Below are positions 8,556 through 17,619 of a stretch of 64,000 nt of DNA, in pieces. The DNA comes from Burkholderia pyrrocinia (GTDB lineage Bacteria; Pseudomonadota; Gammaproteobacteria; Burkholderiales; Burkholderiaceae). Position numbers and translations under genes: made by a program. The notes under the pieces are model-generated. The model made no database searches. It was given only the letters and a program-made list of their open reading frames with translations, and was not told the origin of the DNA. Numbering within the stretch: the stretch's first letter is position 1; each line of letters starts with the position of its first letter. Location of the stretch: contig NZ_CP070978.1 in the NCBI RefSeq assembly GCF_018417535.1, forward strand, positions 2,666,001-2,730,000, read 5' to 3'.

Positions 8556-9218
8556 TCAGTGCTGCAGCAGGATTTCGACGCGGCGGTTGCTGGCGCGGCC
8601 TTCGGGCGTCGCGTTGGACGCGACCGGATCGGCCTTGCCGCGGCCCGTGACCGTCAGCGTGTCGGTCTTCAGACCGTGCGCCTTCAGGTAGGCGGCGACG
8701 GATTCGGCGCGGCGCTTCGACAGCGCGAGGTTGTAGTCGTCGCCGCCCACCGAATCCGTAAAGCCGGTAACCGTCACCTGCGAGTACGTGCGGTCTGCGC
8801 GCTCGCTCAGCAGCCGGTCGAGCGATTCGCGCGCGGTCGGCGCGAGCGTCGCGTGGTCGGTCGCGAACAGCGCGTCGCCCGACAGGTTCACGTGTTCGAC
8901 GACGGCAGCAGCCGGTTCGGCGGCCGAGGCCGCTTCGGCCGGCGCGGCACCGCACTGGAACACGAGCGTCGCGGGATCGGATTTGTCGCGCAGCGCGCGG
9001 GCCGAGTCGACGGCGCGTACGGGCTGGTCGCCGCAGATCTTGCGGGCGGCCTTCATGCAGGTCTGCGGACCGGACAGCAGGCCGTGGCAGTCCACCTGAA
9101 ACGTGCGCACGCCGTCGCGCGGCTGCAGTTCGGAGGCGCTGAAGGTCGGGCCGGATGCGGTCGAGCACGCGGCGAGGGCCATTGCGGAAAGCGCGAGCGC
9201 AAGAGCGAGTTTGTTCAC
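8556..9218 (-). CDS. OmpA-family lipoprotein
   Basis: A 220-residue outer-membrane lipoprotein. The signal peptide ends in a lipobox (LAAC, Cys18). Residues about 50-95 contain a Cys-bearing unique segment. Residues about 110-220 are an OmpA C-terminal peptidoglycan-binding domain: LFATDHATLAPTARESLDRL, VTGFTDSVGGDDYNLALSKRRAESV, and a closing RASNRRVEI. It lies 124 bases downstream of the giant adhesin gene on the same strand. Small OmpA-type lipoproteins next to trimeric autotransporters are thought to help anchor or stabilise them (known for the SadB/SadA idea; inference here). Confidence 0.9.
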   Translation of the reverse strand: MNKLALALALSAMALAACSTASGPTFSASELQPRDGVRTFQVDCHGLLSGPQTCMKAARKICGDQPVRAVDSARALRDKSDPATLVFQCGAAPAEAASAAEPAAAVVEHVNLSGDALFATDHATLAPTARESLDRLLSERADRTYSQVTVTGFTDSVGGDDYNLALSKRRAESVAAYLKAHGLKTDTLTVTGRGKADPVASNATPEGRASNRRVEILLQH

Positions 9219-9249
9219 GGTGACGTCCTCAAAACTTGGGTTGACCGAG

Positions 9250-9274
9250 GCCGGCCGCGGGTTGCGCGGCCGGC
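9250..9274. other. Strong GC hairpin between adhesin and ompA-like genes
   Basis: GCCGGCCGCG (9250-9259) pairs perfectly with CGCGGCCGGC (9265-9274) around a 5-nt loop. There is no T tract, so it is more likely a processing or partial attenuation element than a full terminator. It could set the ratio of adhesin to lipoprotein mRNA. Confidence 0.4.
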
Positions 9275-9342
9275 TCGTCCTGCCGTCGGGGGCGCCGCAG
9301 GCCGGCCGGCTGGCGAGCCGGGTGGCCTGGCGGCGCGACGCG

Positions 9343-12300
9343 TTACTTCCACTGGTACAGCATGCCGGCGCCGATCACCTTCTGACCGCCGCTGAAGCCG
9401 CCGTTGATCGACGCCTTCAGGTTCTCCGTGATGCGGGCCTGCATGTTGACCGCCATCGCCTTCTGGCCGAGGAAGGTCGACGTACCGACACCCATGCCGA
9501 AGTTGGCGTCGCGATCGAGCTGCGGGATCGACGCCATCGCGCCGACGGCCGCGATACCCTGCTTCGCCATCTGGTCGGTCTGCTGCAGTTGCGAACCCAG
9601 CGAGTTGATCTGTGTCTGCTGGCCCGACAGTGCCGTCGACAGCGTCGTCTGCACCTGCGTCAGCTGGTTCACGTTGACCGCGTCGGTGCCTTGCGTACCC
9701 GGCGCGACGTTCACGATCTGGCGCTGCTGCGTGTCGCTGCCGACCGAGACGACGTTCGAGCGGCCGCCGTCCGTCGAATTCGCGCCGATCGCCACCGAGT
9801 TCGAGCCGGCGGTGACGGTCGGGTGATCGCTGCCCGTGCCGTTCATGTCGGCGGCGATGCCGTTGCTGTTCAGCGTACGCGTCTGGTTGTTGTTGATCGT
9901 CGTCGACAGCGAGTTCAGCGTGTTGCTGATGTTCGTCACGCCGGTCGACAGCGATGCCACGTTGCTGTTCGTCGTGCTCAGGCCGGTGGACAGCGAGCCG
10001 ATGCCCGTCGAGGTCGACGTCGACAGCGAGTTGACGTTGCTGTTGGTCGAGCTCAGGCCCGTCGACAGCGAGTTGATCGCGGTGGAGGTCGACGTGGACA
10101 GCGACGTCACCGAGCTGTTCGTCGAGCTCAGGCCGGTGGACAGCGAGCCGATGCCGGTCGACAGCGACGCGACGTTCGACGCGGTGGACGTCGACAGCGC
10201 GTTGACCGCCTGGTTAGTCGCGTTGAGCTGGCTGCCGTTGATCGCGTCCGTGCTGCTGGCCGAGATCCGGCCGGCGGCGACGTTCGTGATCTGGCGCGTG
10301 GTGCCCGTGGTAGCGTCACCGACGCTGACCACGCCGACCGGCGAACTGCCCGCGAACAAGTACGTGACGCCGCCGATCGTGGCGCTCGACGTCGGGTTCG
10401 CGGTACTCGTGACCGAGTTCGCACCGAGCGCGATCGAGTTGGCGACGTTGGCTTGCGCGTTCGTGCCGAAGGCGAGCGCGTCGGCGGCCGTGGCCTTGGC
10501 ACCCGAGCCGTAGGCTTGTGCGCCGATGGCGCTAGCCGTGGCCTGGTTGCCCAGCGCGATCGTGTTGTCCGCGGTGGCCTGGTTCGAGCTGCCAAGTGCG
10601 AGCGCGCTGGCGCCGTTTGCCGTGTTTGCGTTGCCGAGCGCCACTGCGCCGTTGCCGGTCGCCGTGTCGTTCGCGCCCATCGCTACCGCGCCGGTGCCCG
10701 TCGCGATGCTCGGATCGCCGATCGCGACCGCGCCGTCGCCGCTCGCGGTGTTGCCGGAGCCGATCGACACGGCCTTGCCGCCCGTTGCCGATGCGTTCTG
10801 GCCGATTGCGACCGCGCCTGCCGACTGCGCGTTCGAGCCATCGCCGACCGCGACGCTGCTTGCACCTGCCGCGCTGGCGTTGACGCCGGCCGCGAGGGCG
10901 TTGGGGCCCGTTGCGCCGTCGTTGGCGTAGTTGCCTTGCTGCGTGCCGTTGTCGTTGATGCTGTAGTAGTGCGTCTTCGCGGCGTTGATCGCGGTCGAGG
11001 TCGACGTGGACAGCGACGTCACCGAGCTGTTCGTCGAGCTCAGGCCGGTGGACAGCGAGCCGATGCCGGTCGAGGTCGAGGTCGACAGGGACAGGATCGT
11101 GCTGTTGGTCGAGCTCAGTCCGGTGGACAGCGAGGTGATGCCGGTCGAGGTCGACGTGGACAGCGAGGTGATCGAGCTGTTCGCCGAGGACAGGCCCGTC
11201 GAAGTCGAGGTGGACAGGGAGCTGATCGAGCTGTTTGCGGACGACAGACCCGTCGACGTGGAGGTCGACAGCGACGACACCGAGCTGTTGGTCGAGCTCA
11301 GGCCGGTGGACAGCGAGCCGATGCCGGTCGAGGTCGAGGTCGACAGCGAGGTGATGGAGCTGTTCGCGGAGGACAGACCCGTCGAGGTCGACGTGGACAG
11401 CGAAGTGATCGAGCTGTTCGCCGACGAGAGGCCGGTCGAAGTCGAGGTCGACAGCGACGACACCGAGCTGTTGGTCGAGCTCAGGCCGGTGGACAGCGAA
11501 CTGATGCCGGTTGAGGTCGAAGTGGACAGCGAAGTGATGGAGCTGTTGGCGGACGACAGGCCCGTCGAGGTCGACGTGGACAGCGAGTCGATCGAACTGT
11601 TGGCCGAGGACAGGCCGGTCGACGTCGAGGTGGACAGCGAGGTGATCGAGCTGTTGGCCGACGACAAGCCCGTCGACGTGGAAGTCGACAGTGACGTGAT
11701 CGAGCTGTTGGCCGAAGAGAGGCCCGTCGAAGTGGAAGTCGACAGTGAGGTGATCGAGCTGTTCGCCGACGACAAACCGGTCGAGGTCGAGGTCGACAGC
11801 GACGTGATGGAGCTGTTGGCCGACGAGAGGCCGGTCGAAGTCGACGTGGACAGCGAGGTGATGGAGCTGTTCGCCGACGACAGACCCGTCGAAGTCGAGG
11901 TCGACAACGACGTGATCGAGCTGTTCGCGGAGGACAGACCCGTCGACGTGGAGGTGGACAGCGAGTCGATCGAGCTGTTAGCCGACGACAGACCGGTCGA
12001 GGTGGACGTGGACAGCGACGTGATCGAGCTGTTGGCCGAGGACAGACCCGTCGACGTGGAAGTCGACAGTGAGGTGATCGAGCTGTTGGCCGACGACAGG
12101 CCGGTCGACGTGGAAGTCGACAGCGAGGTGATCGAGCTGTTGGCCGACGAGAGGCCGGTCGAGGTCGACGTGGACAGCGAGTCGATCGAGCTGTTGGCCG
12201 ACGACAGACCGGTCGAGGTGGACGTGGACAGCGACGTGATCGAGCTGTTGGCCGAGGACAGACCCGTCGACGTGGAAGTCGACAGTGAGGTGATCGAGCT

Positions 12301-15300
12301 GTTGGCCGACGACAGGCCGGTCGACGTGGAAGTCGACAGCGAGGTGATCGAGCTATTCGCCGACGAGAGGCCGGTCGAGGTCGACGTGGACAGCGAGGTG
12401 ATCGAGCTATTCGCCGACGACAGGCCGGTCGACGTGGAAGTCGACAACGACGTGATCGAGCTGTTGGCCGACGACAGGCCGGTCGAGGTCGAGGTCGACA
12501 GTGACGTGATCGAGCTGTTGGCCGACGACAGGCCGGTCGAGGTCGAGGTGGACAACGACGTGATCGAGCTGTTCGCCGACGACAGGCCGGTCGACGTGGA
12601 AGTCGACAGCGAGGTGATCGAGCTGTTAGCCGACGAGAGGCCCGTCGACGTGGAGGTCGACAGCGACGACACCGAGCTGTTGGTCGAGCTCAGACCGGTG
12701 GACAGCGAGCTGATGCCGGTGGAGGTCGAAGTGGACAGCGACGTGATGGAGCTGTTGGCCGAGGACAGACCGGTCGAGGTCGACGTGGACAACGAATCGA
12801 TCGAGCTGTTGGCCGACGACAAGCCCGTCGACGTGGAGGTCGACAGCGACGACACCGAGCTGTTGGTCGAGCTCAGGCCGGTGGACAGCGAGCTGATGCC
12901 GGTCGAGGTCGAGGTGGACAGCGAGGTGATGGAGCTGTTGGCGGAGGACAGACCCGTCGAGGTGGACGTGGACAGCGACGTGATCGAGCTGTTAGCCGAC
13001 GACAGACCCGTCGAGGTCGAGGTGGACAACGACGTGATCGAGCTGTTCGCCGACGACAGGCCGGTCGACGTGGAAGTCGACAGCGAGGTGATCGAGCTGT
13101 TAGCCGACGAGAGGCCCGTCGACGTGGAGGTCGACAGCGACGACACCGAGCTGTTGGTCGAGCTCAGGCCGGTGGACAGCGAGCTGATGCCGGTCGAGGT
13201 CGAAGTCGACAGCGACGTGATGGAGCTGTTCGCCGACGACAGGCCGGTCGAGGTGGAGGTCGACAGCGAAGTGATCGAGCTGTTGGCCGAGGACAGGCCG
13301 GTCGAGGTCGACGTGGACAGCGAAGTGATCGAGCTGTTGGCCGACGACAGGCCGGTCGAGGTCGAGGTCGACAGCGACGTGATCGAGCTGTTGGCTGACG
13401 ACAGGCCGGTCGACGTTGACGTCGACAACGAGGTGATCGAGCTGTTGGCGGACGACAGGCCGGTCGAGGTCGAGGTCGACAACGACGTGATCGAGCTATT
13501 GGCCGACGACAAGCCGGTCGAAGTCGAGGTCGACAGCGAAGTGATCGAGCTGTTGGCGGATGACAGGCCGGTCGACGTCGAGGTGGACAGCGAGGTGATC
13601 GAACTGTTCGCCGACGACAGGCCGGTCGAAGTCGACGTGGACAGCGAGGTGATCGAACTGTTGGCCGAGGACAGACCCGTCGAAGTCGACGTGGACAACG
13701 ACGTGATCGAGCTGTTAGCCGACGACAAGCCCGTCGACGTGGAGGTCGACAGCGACGACACCGAGCTGTTGGTCGAGCTCAGGCCGGTGGACAGCGAGCT
13801 GATGCCGGTGGAGGTCGAAGTCGACAGCGACGTGATCGAGCTGTTGGCCGAGGACAGACCGGTCGAGGTCGACGTGGACAGCGAATCGATCGAGCTGTTC
13901 GCGGAGGACAGACCCGTCGAGGTCGACGTGGACAGCGAAGTGATCGAGCTGTTGGCCGAGGACAGACCGGTCGAGGTCGACGTGGACAGCGAGGTGATCG
14001 AGCTGTTAGCGGACGACAGACCGGTCGAAGTCGAGGTCGACAGTGACGTGATGGAGCTGGTGGCCGAGGACAAACCCGTCGACGTCGAGGTGGACAACGA
14101 CGTGATCGAGCTGTTCGCCGACGACAGACCGGTCGACGTAGAAGTAGACAGGGACGTGATGGAGCTGTTGGCCGACGACAGGCCGGTCGAGGTCGAGGTT
14201 GACAGCGAGGTGATCGAACTGTTGGCCGACGACAAACCCGTCGAAGTCGAAGTGGACAGCGACGTGACAGAGCTGTTGGTCGAGCTGAGACCGGTCGACA
14301 GCGAGGTGATGCCCGTCGACAGCGACGAGATCGCGCTGCTGGACGACGACACCGTCGTCGACAGCGAATTCACGACCGAATTGGTTGCAAAGAGCTGGGA
14401 GCCGTTGATCGCGTCGGTGCTGTTTGCCGTGATTTGGCCGGCCGCGACATTGGTGATCTGGCGCGTGGTATTCGTGCTCGCGTTGCCGACGCTGACCACG
14501 CTGCTCGGATTACCGCCCGCGAACGTGCTGGTCACGCCGCCGACGGTACCGGTCGGTGTCGGGTTGGGTGGCGCGGTGACGGAGTTGCTGCCGAGTGCGA
14601 CGTCGCCGGCGTTGTTGGCGATTGCATTCGGGCCGATCGCGACCGAGTCGGTTCCAAGCGCCTGGCTGTCTGCCGCCGTCGAATTCGCGTGGAAGTACTT
14701 GATGCCCTGGCTGTTGATGTTGTCGATCGCCGAGCCGACGCTGTTGGCGGTCGACGTCGTGCCGTTCGAGTTGTAGGTCGTGTAGGCCGGCGCGGAGACC
14801 GTCCCGGTCGTCGGGTCGTACTTGGCGCCGCCGCCGAGTGCCGATGCCGTGCTGGTGCCGAGGTTGTCCGTCTTGGTCGTGACCGTGCTCAGTCCGGTCG
14901 ACAGCGAGTTGATGCCGGTCGACGTGGAGGTGGACAGCGAAGTGATCGAACTGTTGGCCGACGACAGGCCCGTCGAGGTCGACGTGGACAGCGACGTCAC
15001 CGAGCTGTTGGTCGAGCTCAGGCCAGTGGACAGCGAGTTGATGCCGGTCGACGTGGAGGTCGACAGCGAGGTGATCGAGCTGTTAGCCGACGACAGACCC
15101 GTCGAGGTCGACGTGGACAACGACGTCACCGAGCTGTTGGTCGAGCTCAGGCCAGTGGACAGCGAGTTGATGCCGGTCGACGTGGAGGTCGACAGCGAGG
15201 TGATCGAGCTGTTAGCCGACGACAGGCCCGTCGAGGTCGACGTGGACAACGACGTCACCGAGCTGTTGGCCGAGCTCAGGCCAGTGGACAGCGAGTTGAT

Positions 15301-17619
15301 GCCGGTCGACGTGGAGGTCGACAGCGAGGTGATCGAACTGTTGGCCGACGACAGGCCCGTCGAGGTCGACGTGGACAGGGACGTGATGGAACTGTTGGCC
15401 GACGACAGACCCGTCGAGGTCGACGTGGACAGCGACGTCACCGAGCTGTTGGTCGAGCTCAGACCAGTGGACAGCGAGTTGATGCCGGTCGACGTGGAAG
15501 TCGACAGCGAAGTGATCGAGCTGTTGGCCGACGACAGGCCAGTCGAGGTCGACGTGGACAACGACGTCACCGAGCTGTTGGCCGAGCTCAGGCCAGTGGA
15601 CAGCGAGTTGATGCCGGTCGACGTGGAGGTCGACAGCGAGGTGATGGAACTGTTGGCCGACGACAGGCCCGTCGAGGTCGACGTGGACAGCGACGTCACC
15701 GAGCTGTTGGTCGAGCTCAGACCAGTCGACAGCGAGTTGATGCCGGTCGACGTCGAGGTGGACAGCGAAGTGATCGAACTATTAGCCGACGACAGGCCCG
15801 TCGAGGTCGACGTGGACAACGACGTCACCGAGCTGTTGGTCGAGCTCAGGCCAGTGGACAGCGAGTTGATGCCGGTCGACGTGGAGGTCGACAGCGAGGT
15901 GATCGAGCTGTTAGCCGACGACAGACCCGTCGAGGTCGACGTGGACAACGACGTCACCGAGCTGTTGGTCGAGCTCAGGCCAGTGGACAGCGAGTTGATG
16001 CCGGTCGACGTGGAGGTCGACAGCGAGGTGATCGAACTGTTGGCCGACGACAGGCCCGTCGAGGTCGACGTGGACAACGACGTCACCGAGCTGTTGGTCG
16101 AGCTCAGACCAGTGGACAGCGAGTTGATGCCGGTCGACGTGGAGGTGGACAGCGAAGTGATCGAACTGTTAGCCGACGACAGGCCAGTCGAGGTCGACGT
16201 GGACAACGACGTCACCGAGCTGTTGGCCGAGCTCAGGCCAGTGGACAGCGAGTTGATGCCGGTCGACGTGGAGGTCGACAGCGAAGTGATCGAACTGTTA
16301 GCCGACGACAGGCCCGTCGAGGTCGACGTGGACAACGACGTCACCGAGCTGTTGGTCGAGCTCAGGCCAGTGGACAGCGAGTTGATGCCGGTCGACGTGG
16401 AGGTCGACAGCGAAGTGATCGAACTGTTGGCCGACGACAGGCCCGTCGAGGTCGACGTGGACAACGACGTCACCGAGCTGTTGGCCGAACTCAGGCCAGT
16501 GGACAGCGAGTTGATGCCGGTCGACGTGGAGGTCGACAACGAGGTGATCGAGCTATTCGCCGACGAGATGCCGGTCGACGTGGAGGTCGACAACGACGTG
16601 ATCGAGCTGTTGGCCGACGACAGGCCGGTCGAGGTCGAAGTGGACAGCGACGTGATCGAGCTCCGTGCCGACGAAATGCCGGTCGAAGTCGACGTCGACA
16701 GGCTGCTGATCGCGCTCGTCGTGGTGCTCATCCCGGTGCTGAGCTGAGCTACCGTGACGGCGTCCTGGGGGGCGGAACCGTCGGCGACGTTGGTGATTCG
16801 GCGCAGGTTGGACGAACTGCCGACCGAGAATTCAGACGCCGGTGCGGCTGTACCGGTCAAGTACCCGGTGCCGGTCGGCGCGGCTGCGCCGGTCACGCTA
16901 CCCTGACCGATTGCGACGCTGTTTGCATACTGCGCAGAGGCATTGAGGCCGATTGCGATACCCGATGTGGCGGTCGACGCGACGGACGACTGCCCGCCGA
17001 TCGCGATGCTGTCAGAAGCGGCCGCCTGCGCGCCCTTCGTTGCGTTGCTGCCGATCGCGATCGAACCTGCGCCCGACGCGATGGTCGAGTTCGCCTGCGA
17101 CAGCGGCGTCGTGCCGTTGCCGCCCGCACCGCCGATCGCGACCGAGTTCAGCGCGTTCGCCGTCGAGCCGAAGCCGAGCGCGGTGGCGCCTGCGCCGCTC
17201 GCGGTGGTTTCGAGGCCGGCGGCCACGCCCCACAGGCCGGCTGACGACAGCATGCCGTTGGCGACGGCACCGTTACCGGTCGCTTGCGCGAATGAACCGT
17301 AAACCGTGACGCCGGTCCAGCCGTTGCCGTTGGAGTTACACCCGGCCACGACCGAATACGTGCCGGAACCGTCGCCGGCCTGGTTTTGCGTGCCGCCCGG
17401 GTTGACGCGGCCGACTGCGCTGTTGCTTCCCGTGAAGCAGGTCTGCTGTGTGTTGAGCGTGTTGGCCTCGGCGAGCCCCGGCAGGCTGATCGCCAGTGCT
17501 GCGACTGCTGCGACCACGACGGCCGACTTGTTCGGCTTGCCCCGTGCCGAATCGTGTTCCGATGCCGCGACCCAGGCTCCAAGAGCTTCGTTCCAGATCG
17601 AGCGGTACGTGCGGTTCAT
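9343..17619 (-). CDS. Giant trimeric autotransporter adhesin (type Vc)
   Basis: A 2,758-residue YadA/Hia-type adhesin. Residues 1 to about 52 are an extended signal peptide (MNRTYRSIWNEALGAWVAAS, then a hydrophobic core ending AEA). Head modules with YadA-like AIG/ALG repeats and neck motifs occur at about 16.77-17.46 kb, 14.38-14.88 kb and 10.2-10.98 kb. Between them lie two long Ser/Thr-rich stalks built on SLSTSTSTGLSSANSSIT. The C-terminus is a YadA membrane anchor (about 9343-9610) that ends VIGAGMLYQWK with an aromatic residue near the end, as usual for porin-like anchors. A GGAGG lies 9 bases before the ATG. Three identical chains should form a fibre on the outer membrane that binds host or surface ligands; the ligand cannot be read from sequence. 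Downstream genes suggest it is glycosylated. Confidence 0.95.
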   Translation of the reverse strand: MNRTYRSIWNEALGAWVAASEHDSARGKPNKSAVVVAAVAALAISLPGLAEANTLNTQQTCFTGSNSAVGRVNPGGTQNQAGDGSGTYSVVAGCNSNGNGWTGVTVYGSFAQATGNGAVANGMLSSAGLWGVAAGLETTASGAGATALGFGSTANALNSVAIGGAGGNGTTPLSQANSTIASGAGSIAIGSNATKGAQAAASDSIAIGGQSSVASTATSGIAIGLNASAQYANSVAIGQGSVTGAAAPTGTGYLTGTAAPASEFSVGSSSNLRRITNVADGSAPQDAVTVAQLSTGMSTTTSAISSLSTSTSTGISSARSSITSLSTSTSTGLSSANSSITSLSTSTSTGISSANSSITSLSTSTSTGINSLSTGLSSANSSVTSLSTSTSTGLSSANSSITSLSTSTSTGINSLSTGLSSTNSSVTSLSTSTSTGLSSANSSITSLSTSTSTGINSLSTGLSSANSSVTSLSTSTSTGLSSANSSITSLSTSTSTGINSLSTGLSSTNSSVTSLSTSTSTGLSSANSSITSLSTSTSTGINSLSTGLSSTNSSVTSLSTSTSTGLSSANSSITSLSTSTSTGINSLSTGLSSTNSSVTSLSTSTSTGLSSANSSITSLSTSTSTGINSLSTGLSSTNSSVTSLSTSTSTGLSSANSSITSLSTSTSTGINSLSTGLSSANSSVTSLSTSTSTGLSSANSSITSLSTSTSTGINSLSTGLSSTNSSVTSLSTSTSTGLSSANSSITSLSTSTSTGLSSANSSITSLSTSTSTGINSLSTGLSSANSSVTSLSTSTSTGLSSANSSITSLSTSTSTGINSLSTGLSSTNSSVTSLSTSTSTGLSSANSSITSLSTSTSTGINSLSTGLSSTNSSVTSLSTSTSTGLSSANSSITSLSTSTSTGINSLSTGLSTVTTKTDNLGTSTASALGGGAKYDPTTGTVSAPAYTTYNSNGTTSTANSVGSAIDNINSQGIKYFHANSTAADSQALGTDSVAIGPNAIANNAGDVALGSNSVTAPPNPTPTGTVGGVTSTFAGGNPSSVVSVGNASTNTTRQITNVAAGQITANSTDAINGSQLFATNSVVNSLSTTVSSSSSAISSLSTGITSLSTGLSSTNSSVTSLSTSTSTGLSSANSSITSLSTSTSTGLSSANSSITSLSTSTSTGLSSANSSITSLSTSTSTGLSSATSSITSLSTSTSTGLSSANSSITSLSTSTSTGLSSANSSITSLSTSTSTGLSSANSSIDSLSTSTSTGLSSANSSITSLSTSTSTGISSLSTGLSSTNSSVSSLSTSTSTGLSSANSSITSLSTSTSTGLSSANSSITSLSTSTSTGLSSANSSITSLSTSTSTGLSSANSSITSLSTSTSTGLSSANSSITSLSTSTSTGLSSANSSITSLSTSTSTGLSSANSSITSLSTSTSTGLSSANSSITSLSTSTSTGLSSANSSITSLSTSTSTGLSSANSSITSLSTSTSTGISSLSTGLSSTNSSVSSLSTSTSTGLSSANSSITSLSTSTSTGLSSANSSITSLSTSTSTGLSSANSSITSLSTSTSTGLSSANSSITSLSTSTSTGISSLSTGLSSTNSSVSSLSTSTSTGLSSANSSIDSLSTSTSTGLSSANSSITSLSTSTSTGISSLSTGLSSTNSSVSSLSTSTSTGLSSANSSITSLSTSTSTGLSSANSSITSLSTSTSTGLSSANSSITSLSTSTSTGLSSANSSITSLSTSTSTGLSSANSSITSLSTSTSTGLSSANSSITSLSTSTSTGLSSANSSITSLSTSTSTGLSSANSSITSLSTSTSTGLSSANSSIDSLSTSTSTGLSSANSSITSLSTSTSTGLSSANSSITSLSTSTSTGLSSANSSITSLSTSTSTGLSSANSSIDSLSTSTSTGLSSANSSITSLSTSTSTGLSSANSSITSLSTSTSTGLSSANSSITSLSTSTSTGLSSANSSITSLSTSTSTGLSSANSSITSLSTSTSTGLSSANSSITSLSTSTSTGLSSANSSIDSLSTSTSTGLSSANSSITSLSTSTSTGISSLSTGLSSTNSSVSSLSTSTSTGLSSANSSITSLSTSTSTGLSSANSSITSLSTSTSTGIGSLSTGLSSTNSSVSSLSTSTSTGLSSANSSISSLSTSTSTGLSSANSSITSLSTSTSTGITSLSTGLSSTNSTILSLSTSTSTGIGSLSTGLSSTNSSVTSLSTSTSTAINAAKTHYYSINDNGTQQGNYANDGATGPNALAAGVNASAAGASSVAVGDGSNAQSAGAVAIGQNASATGGKAVSIGSGNTASGDGAVAIGDPSIATGTGAVAMGANDTATGNGAVALGNANTANGASALALGSSNQATADNTIALGNQATASAIGAQAYGSGAKATAADALAFGTNAQANVANSIALGANSVTSTANPTSSATIGGVTYLFAGSSPVGVVSVGDATTGTTRQITNVAAGRISASSTDAINGSQLNATNQAVNALSTSTASNVASLSTGIGSLSTGLSSTNSSVTSLSTSTSTAINSLSTGLSSTNSNVNSLSTSTSTGIGSLSTGLSTTNSNVASLSTGVTNISNTLNSLSTTINNNQTRTLNSNGIAADMNGTGSDHPTVTAGSNSVAIGANSTDGGRSNVVSVGSDTQQRQIVNVAPGTQGTDAVNVNQLTQVQTTLSTALSGQQTQINSLGSQLQQTDQMAKQGIAAVGAMASIPQLDRDANFGMGVGTSTFLGQKAMAVNMQARITENLKASINGGFSGGQKVIGAGMLYQWK
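10990..14370 (-). repeat. Tandem coding repeat, stalk block 2 (54-bp units)
   Basis: Several dozen in-frame 54-bp units, each encoding a variant of SLSTSTSTGLSSANSSIT. Some are replaced by the longer form GISSLSTGLSSTNSSVSS. Twelve of 18 residues per unit are Ser or Thr. Unit DNA differs mostly at synonymous third positions (for example alternating CTG/TTG Leu codons) while the protein stays constant. Unit number is a multiple of three bases, so recombination would change fibre length without breaking the frame. Confidence 0.95.
14890..16745 (-). repeat. Tandem coding repeat, stalk block 1 (129-bp higher-order units)
   Basis: In this block the 18-residue unit alternates strictly with a 25-residue unit (SLSTSTSTGINSLSTGLSS then TNSSVT). 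This gives a 43-residue, 129-bp higher-order repeat present about fourteen times. Two places carry an extra 54-bp unit. The regular alternation differs from block 2 and suggests amplification of a 129-bp unit. Confidence 0.9.

Noticed and set aside
10985..14776. Very long plus-strand frame of acidic repeats, and similar frames at 9103-11514, 14434-17244 and 14822-16747
   Set aside because: They are antisense to the adhesin repeats. A repeat whose unit length is a multiple of three and lacks stops on the other strand stays open everywhere. They have no start signals or known domain.
10990..16745. Regular direct repeats that might suggest a CRISPR array
   Set aside because: The repeats are head-to-tail coding units with no unique spacers between them.
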